A DNA stretch of 64,000 nt from Anaerovorax odorimutans (GCF_024459955.1 NZ_JANFXK010000006.1:1-64000); one strand, 5' to 3'; shown: positions 53,878-63,109, counted from the stretch's first letter. Numbers and translations: made by a program. Notes: generated by a model not told the origin, from the letters alone.

Positions 53878-53892
53878 TGGTATGAAAATTGC
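53878..53892 (+). promoter_or_regulatory. Sigma-54 promoter of the permease/acyl-CoA dehydrogenase operon
   Basis: TGGTATGAAAATTGC: -24 TGG and -12 TTGC at the right distance, with T for C at the fourth base. The start would fall near 53904, 88 bases before the ATG. Confidence 0.78.
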
Positions 53893-53991
53893 GACAACTA
53901 TATAGTGAAAGCTTTCCTTATATTCAACCTGACGGCGCCAAAACGAAATGATGTACCCAGTACAGTTTCTGAAACGGAAGGAGAAGTAGTT

Positions 53992-55662
53992 ATGAATAAT
54001 ACACAAACAGGAGGATTAAAAGAACATCCTGTGACCCTGCGTGCAGCGGTTATGATGATGTATTGTCTGGTAGCGGCCGGTGCCTTTGGCATCGAGGAAA
54101 TGATACCTGACGCAGGCCCGGGAATGACCATCGTGGTATTGTGCGTCCTGCCTTTTATATGGGCAGCGCCCCAGGCCCTCTGCGCGGCGGAGCTTGGCTC
54201 GGCCATCACCGATGCGGGCGGATTCTACAAATGGATTCAGAGGGGCATGGGAGAATTCTGGGCATTCCAGGGATGCTGGTGCAGAACCTTATCCTGCTAT
54301 GTGGACAACACCACCTATGTTGTACTGGCAGGCTCCTACACAAGCATGCTGATTCCAATGTCAAGTACTGCGAAATTTATCTTTATGGCAGTATTGATCG
54401 CAATCTTTACGGTTATTAATTTGCTCGGCATTGAAGAGGTCGGCAAGGTAAGCACCATTTTCTCGACCGTTATTTTCATCGTATTTGTGGGAGTGACGAT
54501 TATCGGTTTTGTCAACTGGGATCACAATCCGCTGGAACCCTTCTACAACAGCGGGGACTATACTTTGATCGGGGCACTGGGTTCCTGCCTGGCAACCGGC
54601 ATGTGGATGTATTCCGGTTATACCTCCATGTCAACCCTGGCTACGGAATGTCAGGATAAGACCGTCATTCCAAGAGGACTGATGATTGTAATGCCGATCA
54701 TCGCGCTGTCCTACATTTTGCCTACGATCGCAGGACTGGGTTCTGTGGGCAACTGGTCCGAATGGGGCACGGAAGGAATTTCCTTCGGTCACGTACTGGC
54801 TCTGGCCGGTGCCTGGGGACTTCCGGTTTTCACAGTGGCGGCGGTATGTTCGCAGCTTTCCATCTTTAATACGCAGATCATCTCCGTATCGAGAGGATTC
54901 TTCGGCATGTCCATCGACAATCTGGCTCCAAAAGCCCTGATGAAGCTGAGCAAGAAACGTAAAGTTCCTTATGTGGGAGTTCTTTCTCTGTCGGTTGTCG
55001 CGCTTTGCCTGTGCAACCTGGACTTTTCCGTACTGATTACAATCGATGTAACCTTACTGATGGTCGACTATGTATTGGTGTTCCTCTCAACGGCCAGACT
55101 GAGAAAAACGGAACCCAACATGCCCAGACCTTTTAAAATTCCGGGCGGAGATACCTTCGTTAAGGTTTTAGTGGCTCCGGGAGTCATCATTTCAGTGGTA
55201 GCTCTGTTCCTCAATGGAGCGGACTATTTCCTGGGCGGAATGATCGGCTTAATGTCAGCTCCGATCCTCTATATCATCTGGAAGCGAATGTACGGAGGTC
55301 TTTACAAGATCGATCCGGTGAAATATCCCATCAACCCCAGAACCAAACTGGCGATAGGCGACCTGCACAGGGTCGTGGTGATTCTGGTCATATTCGGAGT
55401 CATTGGTTTTATCGGCGCTACGTGGTGGTTCGGCTTTTATGAAGTCGGCTGGGAAGCGGACTATCTGGATACCTATGGAAAACTTAAGTTTATGGGTGAT
55501 ACAGGAGAGGAAATTGTCAACTGGCTTTATACGACCACGAAATGGCTGTCCGTACTGTACCTGGCCGCAGCTGTGGTAATTAAGATAGCAGCGGTTAAGA
55601 TCGACCCAAGAAGCAAGGAAATACCTGACCAAGATATGAAGGAGGAGAAAAATGAACTTTAA
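53992..55662 (+). CDS. APC-family amino acid permease
   Basis: A 556-residue transporter with about twelve to fourteen membrane segments. The first helices contain the APC signature region GAFGIEEMIPDAGPG and AAELGSAITDAGGFYKWIQR; a later TGMWMYSGYTSMSTLATECQ also fits the superfamily. It brings in the substrate of this operon. The ATG at 53992 has GGAAGGAGAAG in front; an earlier in-frame ATG at 53875 precedes the transcription start. It overlaps the acyl-CoA dehydrogenase gene by 11 bases. Confidence 0.9.
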   Translation: MNNTQTGGLKEHPVTLRAAVMMMYCLVAAGAFGIEEMIPDAGPGMTIVVLCVLPFIWAAPQALCAAELGSAITDAGGFYKWIQRGMGEFWAFQGCWCRTLSCYVDNTTYVVLAGSYTSMLIPMSSTAKFIFMAVLIAIFTVINLLGIEEVGKVSTIFSTVIFIVFVGVTIIGFVNWDHNPLEPFYNSGDYTLIGALGSCLATGMWMYSGYTSMSTLATECQDKTVIPRGLMIVMPIIALSYILPTIAGLGSVGNWSEWGTEGISFGHVLALAGAWGLPVFTVAAVCSQLSIFNTQIISVSRGFFGMSIDNLAPKALMKLSKKRKVPYVGVLSLSVVALCLCNLDFSVLITIDVTLLMVDYVLVFLSTARLRKTEPNMPRPFKIPGGDTFVKVLVAPGVIISVVALFLNGADYFLGGMIGLMSAPILYIIWKRMYGGLYKIDPVKYPINPRTKLAIGDLHRVVVILVIFGVIGFIGATWWFGFYEVGWEADYLDTYGKLKFMGDTGEEIVNWLYTTTKWLSVLYLAAAVVIKIAAVKIDPRSKEIPDQDMKEEKNEL

Positions 55663-56800
55663 CTTTACAGAAGAACAGGAAATGCTGAGAACCGCGTTTG
55701 CGGAGTTTGTAAAAGAAGACGTAGCGCCCAATGCCGCTAAATGGGACGAAGACGATTATACGCCTACAGAGCTGATGCCAAAGATGGGCGAACTGGGAAT
55801 TTTGGGCATCTTTGTCCCGGAGGAATACGGCGGAGTGGGCCTCGGCCATACAGAGCGAGTGATGGCTCTTGAAGAAATCGCCCGTTATTCGGCAGGTCTG
55901 GCAATGATGGTATTCACCCATCAGCTGGGCATGGCCGCGATCCTCGATTTCGGTACCGAAGATCAAAAGAAAAACTATCTCCCGGAAATGTGCGCGGGCA
56001 CAAAGATCTGCGGACTGGCAGTGACCGAGCCCGGAGGTGGCTCTGATGTTGCCGGACAGAAAACGACGGCTGAGCTGGCAGACGGTCAGTGGATCGTCAA
56101 CGGCAGAAAATGCTTCATCACCAACTCCCACATAGCGGATACCACCGTTATCACCTGCAAAACAGGAGAAGATGAAAGGGGCAGAGCATCCTTTTCCGCG
56201 ATCGCCATTGATAAAGGAACCGAGGGCTTTGCTCCGGGAAGACACGAAAATAAGCTGGGGCTCAAAGGCTCAGTAACAGGCGAGTTGATCATGAACAACG
56301 TTAAGGTGCCGGAAGGCAATCTGATCGGAGAAGTGGGCAAGGGAACGCCTATCGCCATGAAGGAAATCGGAGAAGTGGGCAGAGCGAGCATGACGGCCAT
56401 CGCAGTCGGCATACTCCGAGGCTGTCTGGAGGATTCGGTTAAATTTGCCAATGAACGAATCGTATACGGAAAACCCATCGCCAAGCTGCAGGCAATCCAG
56501 TTCCACGTTGCGGAAAACCGGGTGGCATACGAAGCAGCCAGACTGATGCTGTACAGAGCAGCGGCCGTAAAGGATGCGGGAAAACCGGCGACCATTGAAT
56601 TCGGCATGGCCAAATATTTTGCCACCGATAAAGCTGCTGACGCGGCAAGAAGAACCATTGAGCTGATGGGCGGGTACGGAGTTGTCAACGAGTATGCGGC
56701 GGGAAGATATCTGAGAGACGCCATGGCCTGCATTTCTTCCGGCGGAACGAGCGAAATCCAGAAAATCATCATAGCGGGAGACACCTTAAAGAAATTCTAG
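55652..56800 (+). CDS. Acyl-CoA dehydrogenase-family flavoprotein
   Basis: A 382-residue FAD enzyme of the acyl-CoA dehydrogenase fold: CGLAVTEPGGGSDVAGQKTT (FAD/substrate loop), FITNSHIADTTVITCK, and the C-terminal MGGYGVVNEYAAGRYLRDA. Unusual: where most members have the catalytic Glu (YEGT), this one reads SGGT, about residue 367; and at the other known site (the ER of isovaleryl-CoA dehydrogenases) it has GR. It may be a reductase of an enoyl-CoA, use another base, or act on an atypical acid. etfB and etfA follow, so electrons go to or come from ETF. Stop and next start are ten bases apart. Confidence 0.9.
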   Translation: MNFNFTEEQEMLRTAFAEFVKEDVAPNAAKWDEDDYTPTELMPKMGELGILGIFVPEEYGGVGLGHTERVMALEEIARYSAGLAMMVFTHQLGMAAILDFGTEDQKKNYLPEMCAGTKICGLAVTEPGGGSDVAGQKTTAELADGQWIVNGRKCFITNSHIADTTVITCKTGEDERGRASFSAIAIDKGTEGFAPGRHENKLGLKGSVTGELIMNNVKVPEGNLIGEVGKGTPIAMKEIGEVGRASMTAIAVGILRGCLEDSVKFANERIVYGKPIAKLQAIQFHVAENRVAYEAARLMLYRAAAVKDAGKPATIEFGMAKYFATDKAADAARRTIELMGGYGVVNEYAAGRYLRDAMACISSGGTSEIQKIIIAGDTLKKF

Positions 56801-56809
56801 GAGATTCAA

Positions 56810-57634
56810 ATGAATATATTAGTTTGCATAAAACCGGTACCCGATCCGGAAAAGTATGGACAGCTGAAAATAGATGAAAAAACCAAACGGCTTGTCAGGG
56901 AAGGAATCCCTGCGGTCATAAACCCGGCGGATAAAAACGCTCTGGAGGAAGGCATAAAGCTGCGGGATCTGAAAGGCGGCAGAGTCTTTGTGCTGGCCAT
57001 GGCGCCGGAATTCAGCCGGGACAAACTGATAGAGGCCCTGGCGATGGGAGCGGACGAGGCCTATCTGGTTTCAGACAAAGCTTTCGGGGGCGCCGATACC
57101 TACGCCACATCCTATGTACTGGCAGCAGCGATCAAGAAGATTTCCCAGGGAATTGATCCCCAAAGAGACTTGGCCTTTGATCTGGTGCTGGCAGGCAACG
57201 AAAGCGCCGACGGCGCCACCGCCCACGTCCCGGCCCAGACCGCTGAGTGGCTGGGCCTGCCCCATCTGTGCAAGGTCAGCAGATTAGAAGCCGGGGACGA
57301 AAGCGAAAACGCATTCAGAGCGTGGAAACGAGTGGAAGCCGGAAAAGCGGTTTTTCAAGTGAATGGGCCATGTGTAATCGCAGTAAGTACGGAAATCAAC
57401 AAGCCGAGGCTGATCAATGCCATGGGCATCATCAAGGCAAAAAAGAAACCTCTGACCATCTGGAGCAATGAAGATCTGCGATTGGATGAAAAAACAATCG
57501 GTTTGGCCGGTTCGCCCACGCAACCGGGTGAGCTGATAACGCCGGATTTAAGGAGAGCGTCCATTGATTTGGGCAGCGACGCGGAGGCGGCAGCTGATGA
57601 AATCGTGAAAATCATGAAAAAGGCGGGTGTATAG
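56810..57634 (+). CDS. etfB: Electron transfer flavoprotein subunit beta
   Basis: A 274-residue EtfB. It has the start MNILVCIKPVPDPEKYGQLK, the stretch INPADKNALEEGIKLRD and the nucleotide loop LVLAGNESADGATAHVPAQT. The KIDEKTKRLVREGIPAVINP region resembles EtfB of anaerobes that work with two FAD (bifurcating ETFs), but I cannot prove this. It pairs with EtfA encoded one base later and serves the dehydrogenase in front. Confidence 0.93.
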   Translation: MNILVCIKPVPDPEKYGQLKIDEKTKRLVREGIPAVINPADKNALEEGIKLRDLKGGRVFVLAMAPEFSRDKLIEALAMGADEAYLVSDKAFGGADTYATSYVLAAAIKKISQGIDPQRDLAFDLVLAGNESADGATAHVPAQTAEWLGLPHLCKVSRLEAGDESENAFRAWKRVEAGKAVFQVNGPCVIAVSTEINKPRLINAMGIIKAKKKPLTIWSNEDLRLDEKTIGLAGSPTQPGELITPDLRRASIDLGSDAEAAADEIVKIMKKAGV

Positions 57635-57635
57635 C

Positions 57636-58538
57636 ATGAAAAAAAGCGAAATAAAAAAAGTGATGGTCTACGACCAGGGATTGGCCGGTCAGCCCCACCC
57701 GTCTTTCTGGCAGAACATGGCCAAGCTGCAGCGGCTCCTGCAGGGTGAGCAGGTAGAATTCGTGCGGCTGTGCTGTCACTGCGAGAATCCGCAGCAGGCG
57801 GTCTTGTCCATTGAACAGGTCATAAAAGCGGAAAGTCCGGATCTGCTGGTTATTGCGGCCACTCCCTTGGGGGAGGAGGTCGCGCCGGCCCTGGGCGTAA
57901 GGCTGAAAACCGGTGTGGCGGCTCACTGCGCGGACATTGTAATCAATGGCGAGGACCGGATCGCGTATATGGTGCCGGCCTTTGGCGGCAAGGTCATAGG
58001 GGAAATTTTTATCCCGGGTAGCAGACCGGCCATAGCGACGGTAAAGCCAGGGGTATTCTCATACGATAAAAAGGATGCGGCGGACTACAGAGAAATTCTT
58101 TGCGATTGCATTTCAGAGGATTCGTGCGGGCTGCGCATCGTGGAAACGGAAGAGATCGCCCAGCAGCAAAGCGCCATCGAAAAAGCGGAATTGATCTTTT
58201 GCGGAGGCTTCGGCATAGGCTCAAAAGAAAGCTGGCAAAAGCTAGAAGCCTTAGCCAAAAAGACAGGCGGCGGCGCAGGCTGCACCCGGCCGGTGGTGGA
58301 TATGGACTGGGGCCCGGATGAGTATTATATGATCGGTACCAGCGGGAAAACCGTAAGACCGAAAGTATACATCGGTTTTGGCATATCCGGCGCGGCGCAT
58401 CACCTCTGCGGGATAAAGGACGCGGACATTATCATAAGCATCAATAATGACAAAAATGCGGAAGTGTTCGCGGCCTCGGACTATAAGGCCGTGCTGGACG
58501 CAAACCAGGTGATCGACCGCCTTGCGGAAAAGCTTTAG
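57636..58538 (+). CDS. etfA: Electron transfer flavoprotein subunit alpha
   Basis: A 300-residue EtfA. The C-terminal FAD domain shows the family motif SGAAHHLCGIKDADIIISIN with NNDKNAEVFAASDYKAVLDA after it; GCTRPVVDMDWGPDEYYMIG and TSGKTVRPKVYIGFG bind FAD as well. The ATG at 57636 follows the EtfB stop by one base; a GTG nine bases upstream lies in EtfB and is less likely. No [4Fe-4S] ferredoxin domain is fused to its N-terminus, though there are two adjacent Cys (LCCHCEN) near residue 48. Confidence 0.92.
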   Translation: MKKSEIKKVMVYDQGLAGQPHPSFWQNMAKLQRLLQGEQVEFVRLCCHCENPQQAVLSIEQVIKAESPDLLVIAATPLGEEVAPALGVRLKTGVAAHCADIVINGEDRIAYMVPAFGGKVIGEIFIPGSRPAIATVKPGVFSYDKKDAADYREILCDCISEDSCGLRIVETEEIAQQQSAIEKAELIFCGGFGIGSKESWQKLEALAKKTGGGAGCTRPVVDMDWGPDEYYMIGTSGKTVRPKVYIGFGISGAAHHLCGIKDADIIISINNDKNAEVFAASDYKAVLDANQVIDRLAEKL

Positions 58539-58581
58539 CAGCAGAAGATGACTGTAATTGCGCTGAAAGGAGCAAATACAT

Positions 58582-59802
58582 ATGACAAAAATATTAGACG
58601 GAATCAGAATCATTGATTTTACACAGGGCCATACGGGCAGCTACGGGACTATGCTCCTGGCTGACTTTGGCGCTGAGGTAATAAAGATCGAAGACTATAA
58701 GAAGGGCGGCGATGTCATGCGGAGCAGTTTCCCCAAGACGGAAAAGGGAAGCGCGTATCACGCCTACATGAATCGGGGGAAAAAGAGCATCTGTATAGAC
58801 CGTTTCTCGCCAAAAGGGCAGGAAATGATCCTCAAATTGATCGAAAAATCCGATGTTGTCTGCGATGGATTTCCTGCGGGAGAAATGGAACAATGCGGGA
58901 TCGGTTATGATGAGGCACGCAAAGTAAATCCCCGGATTATTTACGCTTCCCATACCGGGTTTGGCAAGACCGGTCCGCTGAGCAATACCGCCGGGTGCGA
59001 CATCGCATCGGAGGCTATCTGCGGACTGATGGAAACCACCGGGTCGCCTGAGGGAGACCCCACTGCCCACGGTTCAAGAATCGCCGACCAGTTCGGAGGG
59101 GTATTCTTTGCTTTTTCCATTGTGGCGGCGCTGATGGCAAGAATCGAAATGGGAGAAGGACAGCAGATCGACGTTGCCTCGTCGGACTGCATGTTCACCG
59201 CGCTGGAGGACTGTGTTGCCGAGGCATACATGGACGGGGTGACGGAGCATCGGGAAGGAAACGGCTCGAGAGCCATAGCGCCTTACGATACCTTTGAAGT
59301 GAAAGACGGCATTTTATCGACAGCCGTGTCCACCAACTCCCAGTGGAAGAAATTCTGTCTGGCCATGGGCTTCGATGACCTGATCGATGATCCAAAATAT
59401 GCCACCAACGAGCTTCGGGGAGAAAACTACTATGGCGAAAATGGTCTGCGGCAGCGGATCGCCGGCAAGTTTGAAACCATGACAAAGTGGGAGATCGAGG
59501 ATATGCTCAGGCCGTACAACATTCCCAGCGGACCGGGATTCACCGTTCCCGAAGCCTTTGAGAATGAGCAGCTGCAGATCCGAAACATGGTCGTTGAGGT
59601 TGAAGACAAGAGTCTGGGAGCAATCAAGATGCCGGGGATTCCTATCAAAATTTCAGGAATCGATGATACGGATATCAGCTCCGCGCCTTTGCTGGGCGAA
59701 GATACCAAAGCGTTTTTACAGCAGGCCGGATATACGGAGCAGGAAATTGAGGCCATGGCTGCGGATGGCGTGATTATGTGCGGAGGAGGGGATGCGGCAT
59801 GA
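58582..59802 (+). CDS. Type III CoA-transferase (CaiB/BaiF family), first copy
   Basis: A 406-residue CoA-transferase. N-terminus GIRIIDFTQGHTGSYGTMLL, ADFGAEVIKIE, and the catalytic Asp at about residue 202 in DVASSDCMFT. Type III enzymes move CoA between carboxylic acids without loss of the thioester. With the second copy right behind, one may charge the substrate and the other recover CoA from the product, or both may form a heteromeric enzyme. The ATG has GAAAGGAGC upstream; the gene overlaps the next by four bases (ATGA). Confidence 0.92.
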   Translation: MTKILDGIRIIDFTQGHTGSYGTMLLADFGAEVIKIEDYKKGGDVMRSSFPKTEKGSAYHAYMNRGKKSICIDRFSPKGQEMILKLIEKSDVVCDGFPAGEMEQCGIGYDEARKVNPRIIYASHTGFGKTGPLSNTAGCDIASEAICGLMETTGSPEGDPTAHGSRIADQFGGVFFAFSIVAALMARIEMGEGQQIDVASSDCMFTALEDCVAEAYMDGVTEHREGNGSRAIAPYDTFEVKDGILSTAVSTNSQWKKFCLAMGFDDLIDDPKYATNELRGENYYGENGLRQRIAGKFETMTKWEIEDMLRPYNIPSGPGFTVPEAFENEQLQIRNMVVEVEDKSLGAIKMPGIPIKISGIDDTDISSAPLLGEDTKAFLQQAGYTEQEIEAMAADGVIMCGGGDAA

Positions 59803-61004
59803 GACCTTTTGACGGAATAACGGTACTGGATTTTACACAGGCGTACAGCGGACCCTACTGCGCTTTGAACCTGGCGGATAACGGCGCGCGGGTCATCAAG
59901 GTGGAACGGGCGGTGGACGGCGAACAGTCGAGGTACTGGACCCCCTATACGGAAGACGGGGAAAGCGGATATTTCGCTCTTTATAACCGCAACAAGGAAT
60001 GTCTGGCGGTGGATCTGGGAGAGCCGGAAGGAAAAGAAATCATCAAAAAGCTCTTTGCGGAGGTCGACGTGGTTCTGGAAAATTTCAAGTACGGCACCAT
60101 GGACAAGCTGGGAATCGGCTATGAGGTGGCAAAGGAAATCAATCCGGAAATCATTTTCGCTTCCATCACCGGTTACGGGCAGACAGGACCTCTGCGCAAA
60201 AACACAGCCTACGACAATGTGATCGAATGTATGTGCGGGTTTATGGAAATGACGGGCTATCCCGATGGAGAGCCAATGCGTTCAGGGACTTCCGTAGGGG
60301 ACAGCTATACGGGCCTGACCATGCTGCTTGCCATCGCGCTGGCCTGCTACGACAAAAAGCGGACAGGCAAAGGCAGAAGACTGGATGTGGCTATGTTCGA
60401 CACCATGTTCGCGACAATTGAGGACGCTGTTTTAGCCTACAGCCTGACCGGAGAAGAAATCAGCAGATCCGGCAACGCAAAGCCAAGAGAGATCGTGCCT
60501 TATGACGTGTACAAATGCGAGGACGGCTCAGTGGCGGTGGGCATCACGGAGGAGTCCATGTGGCCGGGCTTTTGCGAGGCCGTGGAAATGCCGGAGCTCA
60601 AGGATGACCCCAGATTCCGTACCAATGATCTGCGGTGTCAGCACTTTGCCCAGTTCACAGAAATCATGCGGGACTTTATGAAGGAAAAAAAACAGGCCTG
60701 GGTATTGGAACAATTTGCGAAATATAACATACCCGCCGCGCCGATTTTAGTTCCCCTGCGGACTATGGAACACCCGCAGACCTTAGCCAGGGAGATGGTC
60801 ATTGATATCGACGATGCGAACATAGGAAAGTATAAAGCGTTCGGACATCCGATAAAATTCAGCAAGACCCCTTGCTTCGTAAAGAAATCCTCGCCCAGGC
60901 TGGGTGAAAACACCCTTGATATTCTGACATCCCTGGGGTACGGCCAGGAGGAGATCCAAAGATATATCGATGAAGAAATCGTCAGTGTTCCCGAAGAAAA
61001 ATAG
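59799..61004 (+). CDS. Type III CoA-transferase (CaiB/BaiF family), second copy
   Basis: A 401-residue paralogue of the gene in front: GITVLDFTQAYSGPYCALNL, ADNGARVIKVE, and the catalytic Asp at residue 201 in DVAMFDTMFA. The two proteins are well diverged, so a recent duplication is unlikely. Starts in the ATGA overlap, with GGAGGAGGGG upstream. It is the last gene of the operon; a terminator follows at 61041. Confidence 0.92.
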   Translation: MRPFDGITVLDFTQAYSGPYCALNLADNGARVIKVERAVDGEQSRYWTPYTEDGESGYFALYNRNKECLAVDLGEPEGKEIIKKLFAEVDVVLENFKYGTMDKLGIGYEVAKEINPEIIFASITGYGQTGPLRKNTAYDNVIECMCGFMEMTGYPDGEPMRSGTSVGDSYTGLTMLLAIALACYDKKRTGKGRRLDVAMFDTMFATIEDAVLAYSLTGEEISRSGNAKPREIVPYDVYKCEDGSVAVGITEESMWPGFCEAVEMPELKDDPRFRTNDLRCQHFAQFTEIMRDFMKEKKQAWVLEQFAKYNIPAAPILVPLRTMEHPQTLAREMVIDIDDANIGKYKAFGHPIKFSKTPCFVKKSSPRLGENTLDILTSLGYGQEEIQRYIDEEIVSVPEEK

Positions 61005-61040
61005 GAACTGTGTTATATAATCTGATAGAATAGTTTATGG

Positions 61041-61073
61041 GCAGAGTATTTATTTTTTAAATAAATACTCTGC
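61041..61073 (+). terminator. Terminator after the CoA-transferase operon
   Basis: GCAGAGTATTTATT pairs with AATAAATACTCTGC around a short T/A loop. There is no long T-run after, so it may work weakly or in both directions. Confidence 0.7.
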
Positions 61074-61118
61074 TTAATATGATATATTGCAAAGAATTTT
61101 TGAGGGAGAGGTATCAGA

Positions 61119-62522
61119 ATGAAATATATTCAGTTTCTGAAAGAAAATTATGATTATCTGATGAGTTTTATTAATTGCATGAAAGTCGGTATATGGATCA
61201 CGGACGCAGAGGGAAAAGTAATCATGGTTAATGACTACTCGCTCAGCACAGGCGGCCTGGGCCGCGATGAACTATTGGGACGATATACAACAGAATTGAT
61301 AGAAACCGGATATATTTTATATGAATCGTCGGTATTAAAGGCGATAAAAAGCGGACATGAAGAGAGCATCGTGCAGGAAGAGGGAGAAGGCGGAAACCTG
61401 ATGGCTACCAGCATTCCTCTGTTCGACGGCGATGAGCTGGATCTGGTCATATGTGTTGAGCTGGACATCACAGAGGTGATGCGCCTGAAAAGACTTCTGG
61501 AAAACCAAGAAAATATTGCCAGAAAGTACAGAGATGAGCTTCTGAAATTTTTAGGGCAGAACAATGGCGATAACAGCAGCGTTGAGGAAATGGTTACCTA
61601 CAATGTAAACATGATCCGCATCAAGGATATGGCTGCCAAAACAGGCAGAACGGACGCCACGGTTATCATTACCGGCGAGTCGGGAACCGGCAAAGAGGTT
61701 ATGGCGAACCTGATCCAGAAAAACAGCACCAGGGCCGACGCTCCCTTCATAAAGGTCAACTGCGCGGCAATCCCCGAATCCTTGATTGAATCGGAATTCT
61801 TCGGATACGAGAAGGGCACCTTTACCGGCGCCAACGTCAACGGCAAGATCGGTTTGTTTGAATTGGCAAACGGGGGAACCCTGTTTTTAGACGAGATCGG
61901 CGATCTGCCGCTGCAGATGCAGTCCAAGCTGCTCCGGGTCATTCAGGAGAGAGAAGTTCGCAAGATCGGCGGAGAAAAGGTCATCCCTGTGGATATCAGA
62001 TTCATTGCCGCCACCAATAAAAATCTGAAAAAGGAAATGGAACGGGGGAACTTCAGAAGCGATCTTTATTACCGGCTGTTTGTTGTACCTATTCATATTC
62101 CGCCGCTGAGGCAAAGGCCCGAAGATATCGCACCCATGGCAAATTACTTTATAAAAATTTTTAATGAGCAGTATAAAATGAATAAAGTCATCTGTGAGGA
62201 CGCTATTAAAGAATTGGAGACCTACTACTGGCCAGGCAATGTGCGGGAACTGAGAAACGTAATTGAACGATTGGCCGTCAGCGGGTCGGGAGATCAAATA
62301 ACCAGGTTTCAGGTGAATCTGTGCCTCAACGACAACAGCAATACCGGCGACAGCATGGGGCCGGAAGGGAGAAACCAGTCCCTGAATACGCTGCTGAGAG
62401 AGTATGAACGGGAAATCATAATGAAAGCGGTGGATGAATGCGGGAGCATCAGCGCTGCCGCAAGAGCCCTTCAGGTTAATAAATCGACCATATCGAAAAA
62501 GCTGAAGGAATATGGTCTCTAA
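61119..62522 (+). CDS. PAS-domain sigma-54-dependent activator of the permease operon region
   Basis: A 467-residue enhancer-binding protein. PAS at about residues 14-125 ([20 protein letters not shown]), Walker A GESGTGKE at 186-193, and a sigma-54 loop reading GTFTGA at 233-238 (Thr for the usual Ala). [21 protein letters not shown] at the C-terminus. It stands between the permease operon and the small gene at 62612, and both of these have a sigma-54 promoter with the same paired GTTGCC/GGCAAC sites, so it is the best candidate to bind them. GAGGGAGAGG precedes the ATG. Confidence 0.93.
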   Translation: MKYIQFLKENYDYLMSFINCMKVGIWITDAEGKVIMVNDYSLSTGGLGRDELLGRYTTELIETGYILYESSVLKAIKSGHEESIVQEEGEGGNLMATSIPLFDGDELDLVICVELDITEVMRLKRLLENQENIARKYRDELLKFLGQNNGDNSSVEEMVTYNVNMIRIKDMAAKTGRTDATVIITGESGTGKEVMANLIQKNSTRADAPFIKVNCAAIPESLIESEFFGYEKGTFTGANVNGKIGLFELANGGTLFLDEIGDLPLQMQSKLLRVIQEREVRKIGGEKVIPVDIRFIAATNKNLKKEMERGNFRSDLYYRLFVVPIHIPPLRQRPEDIAPMANYFIKIFNEQYKMNKVICEDAIKELETYYWPGNVRELRNVIERLAVSGSGDQITRFQVNLCLNDNSNTGDSMGPEGRNQSLNTLLREYEREIIMKAVDECGSISAAARALQVNKSTISKKLKEYGL

Positions 62523-62554
62523 AATCATCATAAGCGGATCCTGAAAGGGGAATG

Positions 62555-62590
62555 AAAACCGGCCGTGCGCCGAAAGGCACGGTCGGTTTT
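62555..62590. terminator. Bidirectional terminator
   Basis: AAAACCGGCCGTGC pairs with GCACGGTCGGTTTT around GCCGAAAG, with A and T at the ends. It serves the activator gene and the convergent small gene. Confidence 0.85.
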
Positions 62591-62611
62591 CCAGTATGGT
62601 AACAATAACTT

Positions 62612-63037
62612 TTACGCTTCATCAACTACGAAGGTAGTCTTTCCTTTTACGGTTAAAACCGGCTCATCGAAGACCTCTGAGCGATCGGTTTTTTGATTGT
62701 ATTCAGAGGTTTTGTACATTTCATATCCGTATACTCTGGATCTGGTGCCCTGTTTGATCAGCCATACGATGATTTCCACTGCGTCCAGCATATGGACGGA
62801 GCGCAAAATGTCTGCTTCGGTATGTACGAACAGGCCGCCGTCGCCGTTGTCCCGGATGTTGCACAGCTCCGTAACACAGTCGATACACTTCTCCATTAAC
62901 TTGCATCCTGAAATCATTTCCCCAGGATAATGCATATCTTCACCGTTGATGGACATCCTGAACGTTAATTCGGTTACGTCCTTTCCCTTTTTTACTTCGC
63001 CCAATAAAGCTCTTTTTTCAGCTTCTACTTTTGCCAT
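62612..63037 (-). CDS. Small conserved hypothetical protein under sigma-54 control
   Basis: A 141-residue soluble protein with no signal peptide or known catalytic motif. The middle has several Cys (SGCKLMEKCIDCVTELCNIR), which could bind a metal or be redox active, followed by NGDGGLFVHTEADILRSVHM. I do not recognise the family with certainty. The ATG at 63037 has AGGAGG eight bases upstream; the one at 63043 would be too near. A sigma-54 promoter (63109-63095) and paired activator sites like those of the permease operon stand before it, so it should be made together with that pathway. Confidence 0.75.
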   Translation of the reverse strand: MAKVEAEKRALLGEVKKGKDVTELTFRMSINGEDMHYPGEMISGCKLMEKCIDCVTELCNIRDNGDGGLFVHTEADILRSVHMLDAVEIIVWLIKQGTRSRVYGYEMYKTSEYNQKTDRSEVFDEPVLTVKGKTTFVVDEA

Positions 63038-63094
63038 AATCATATCCTCCTTGTTAATCGCAGATCAGTTCGTTTTAGCTTATCTATAGTATAC

Positions 63095-63109
63095 GCATAA
63101 ATGATGCCA
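63095..63109 (-). promoter_or_regulatory. Sigma-54 promoter of the small gene
   Basis: On the reverse strand TGGCATCATTTATGC: -24 TGGCAT and -12 ATGC with five bases between. The start would fall near 63083, about 45 bases before the ATG at 63037. Confidence 0.72.
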
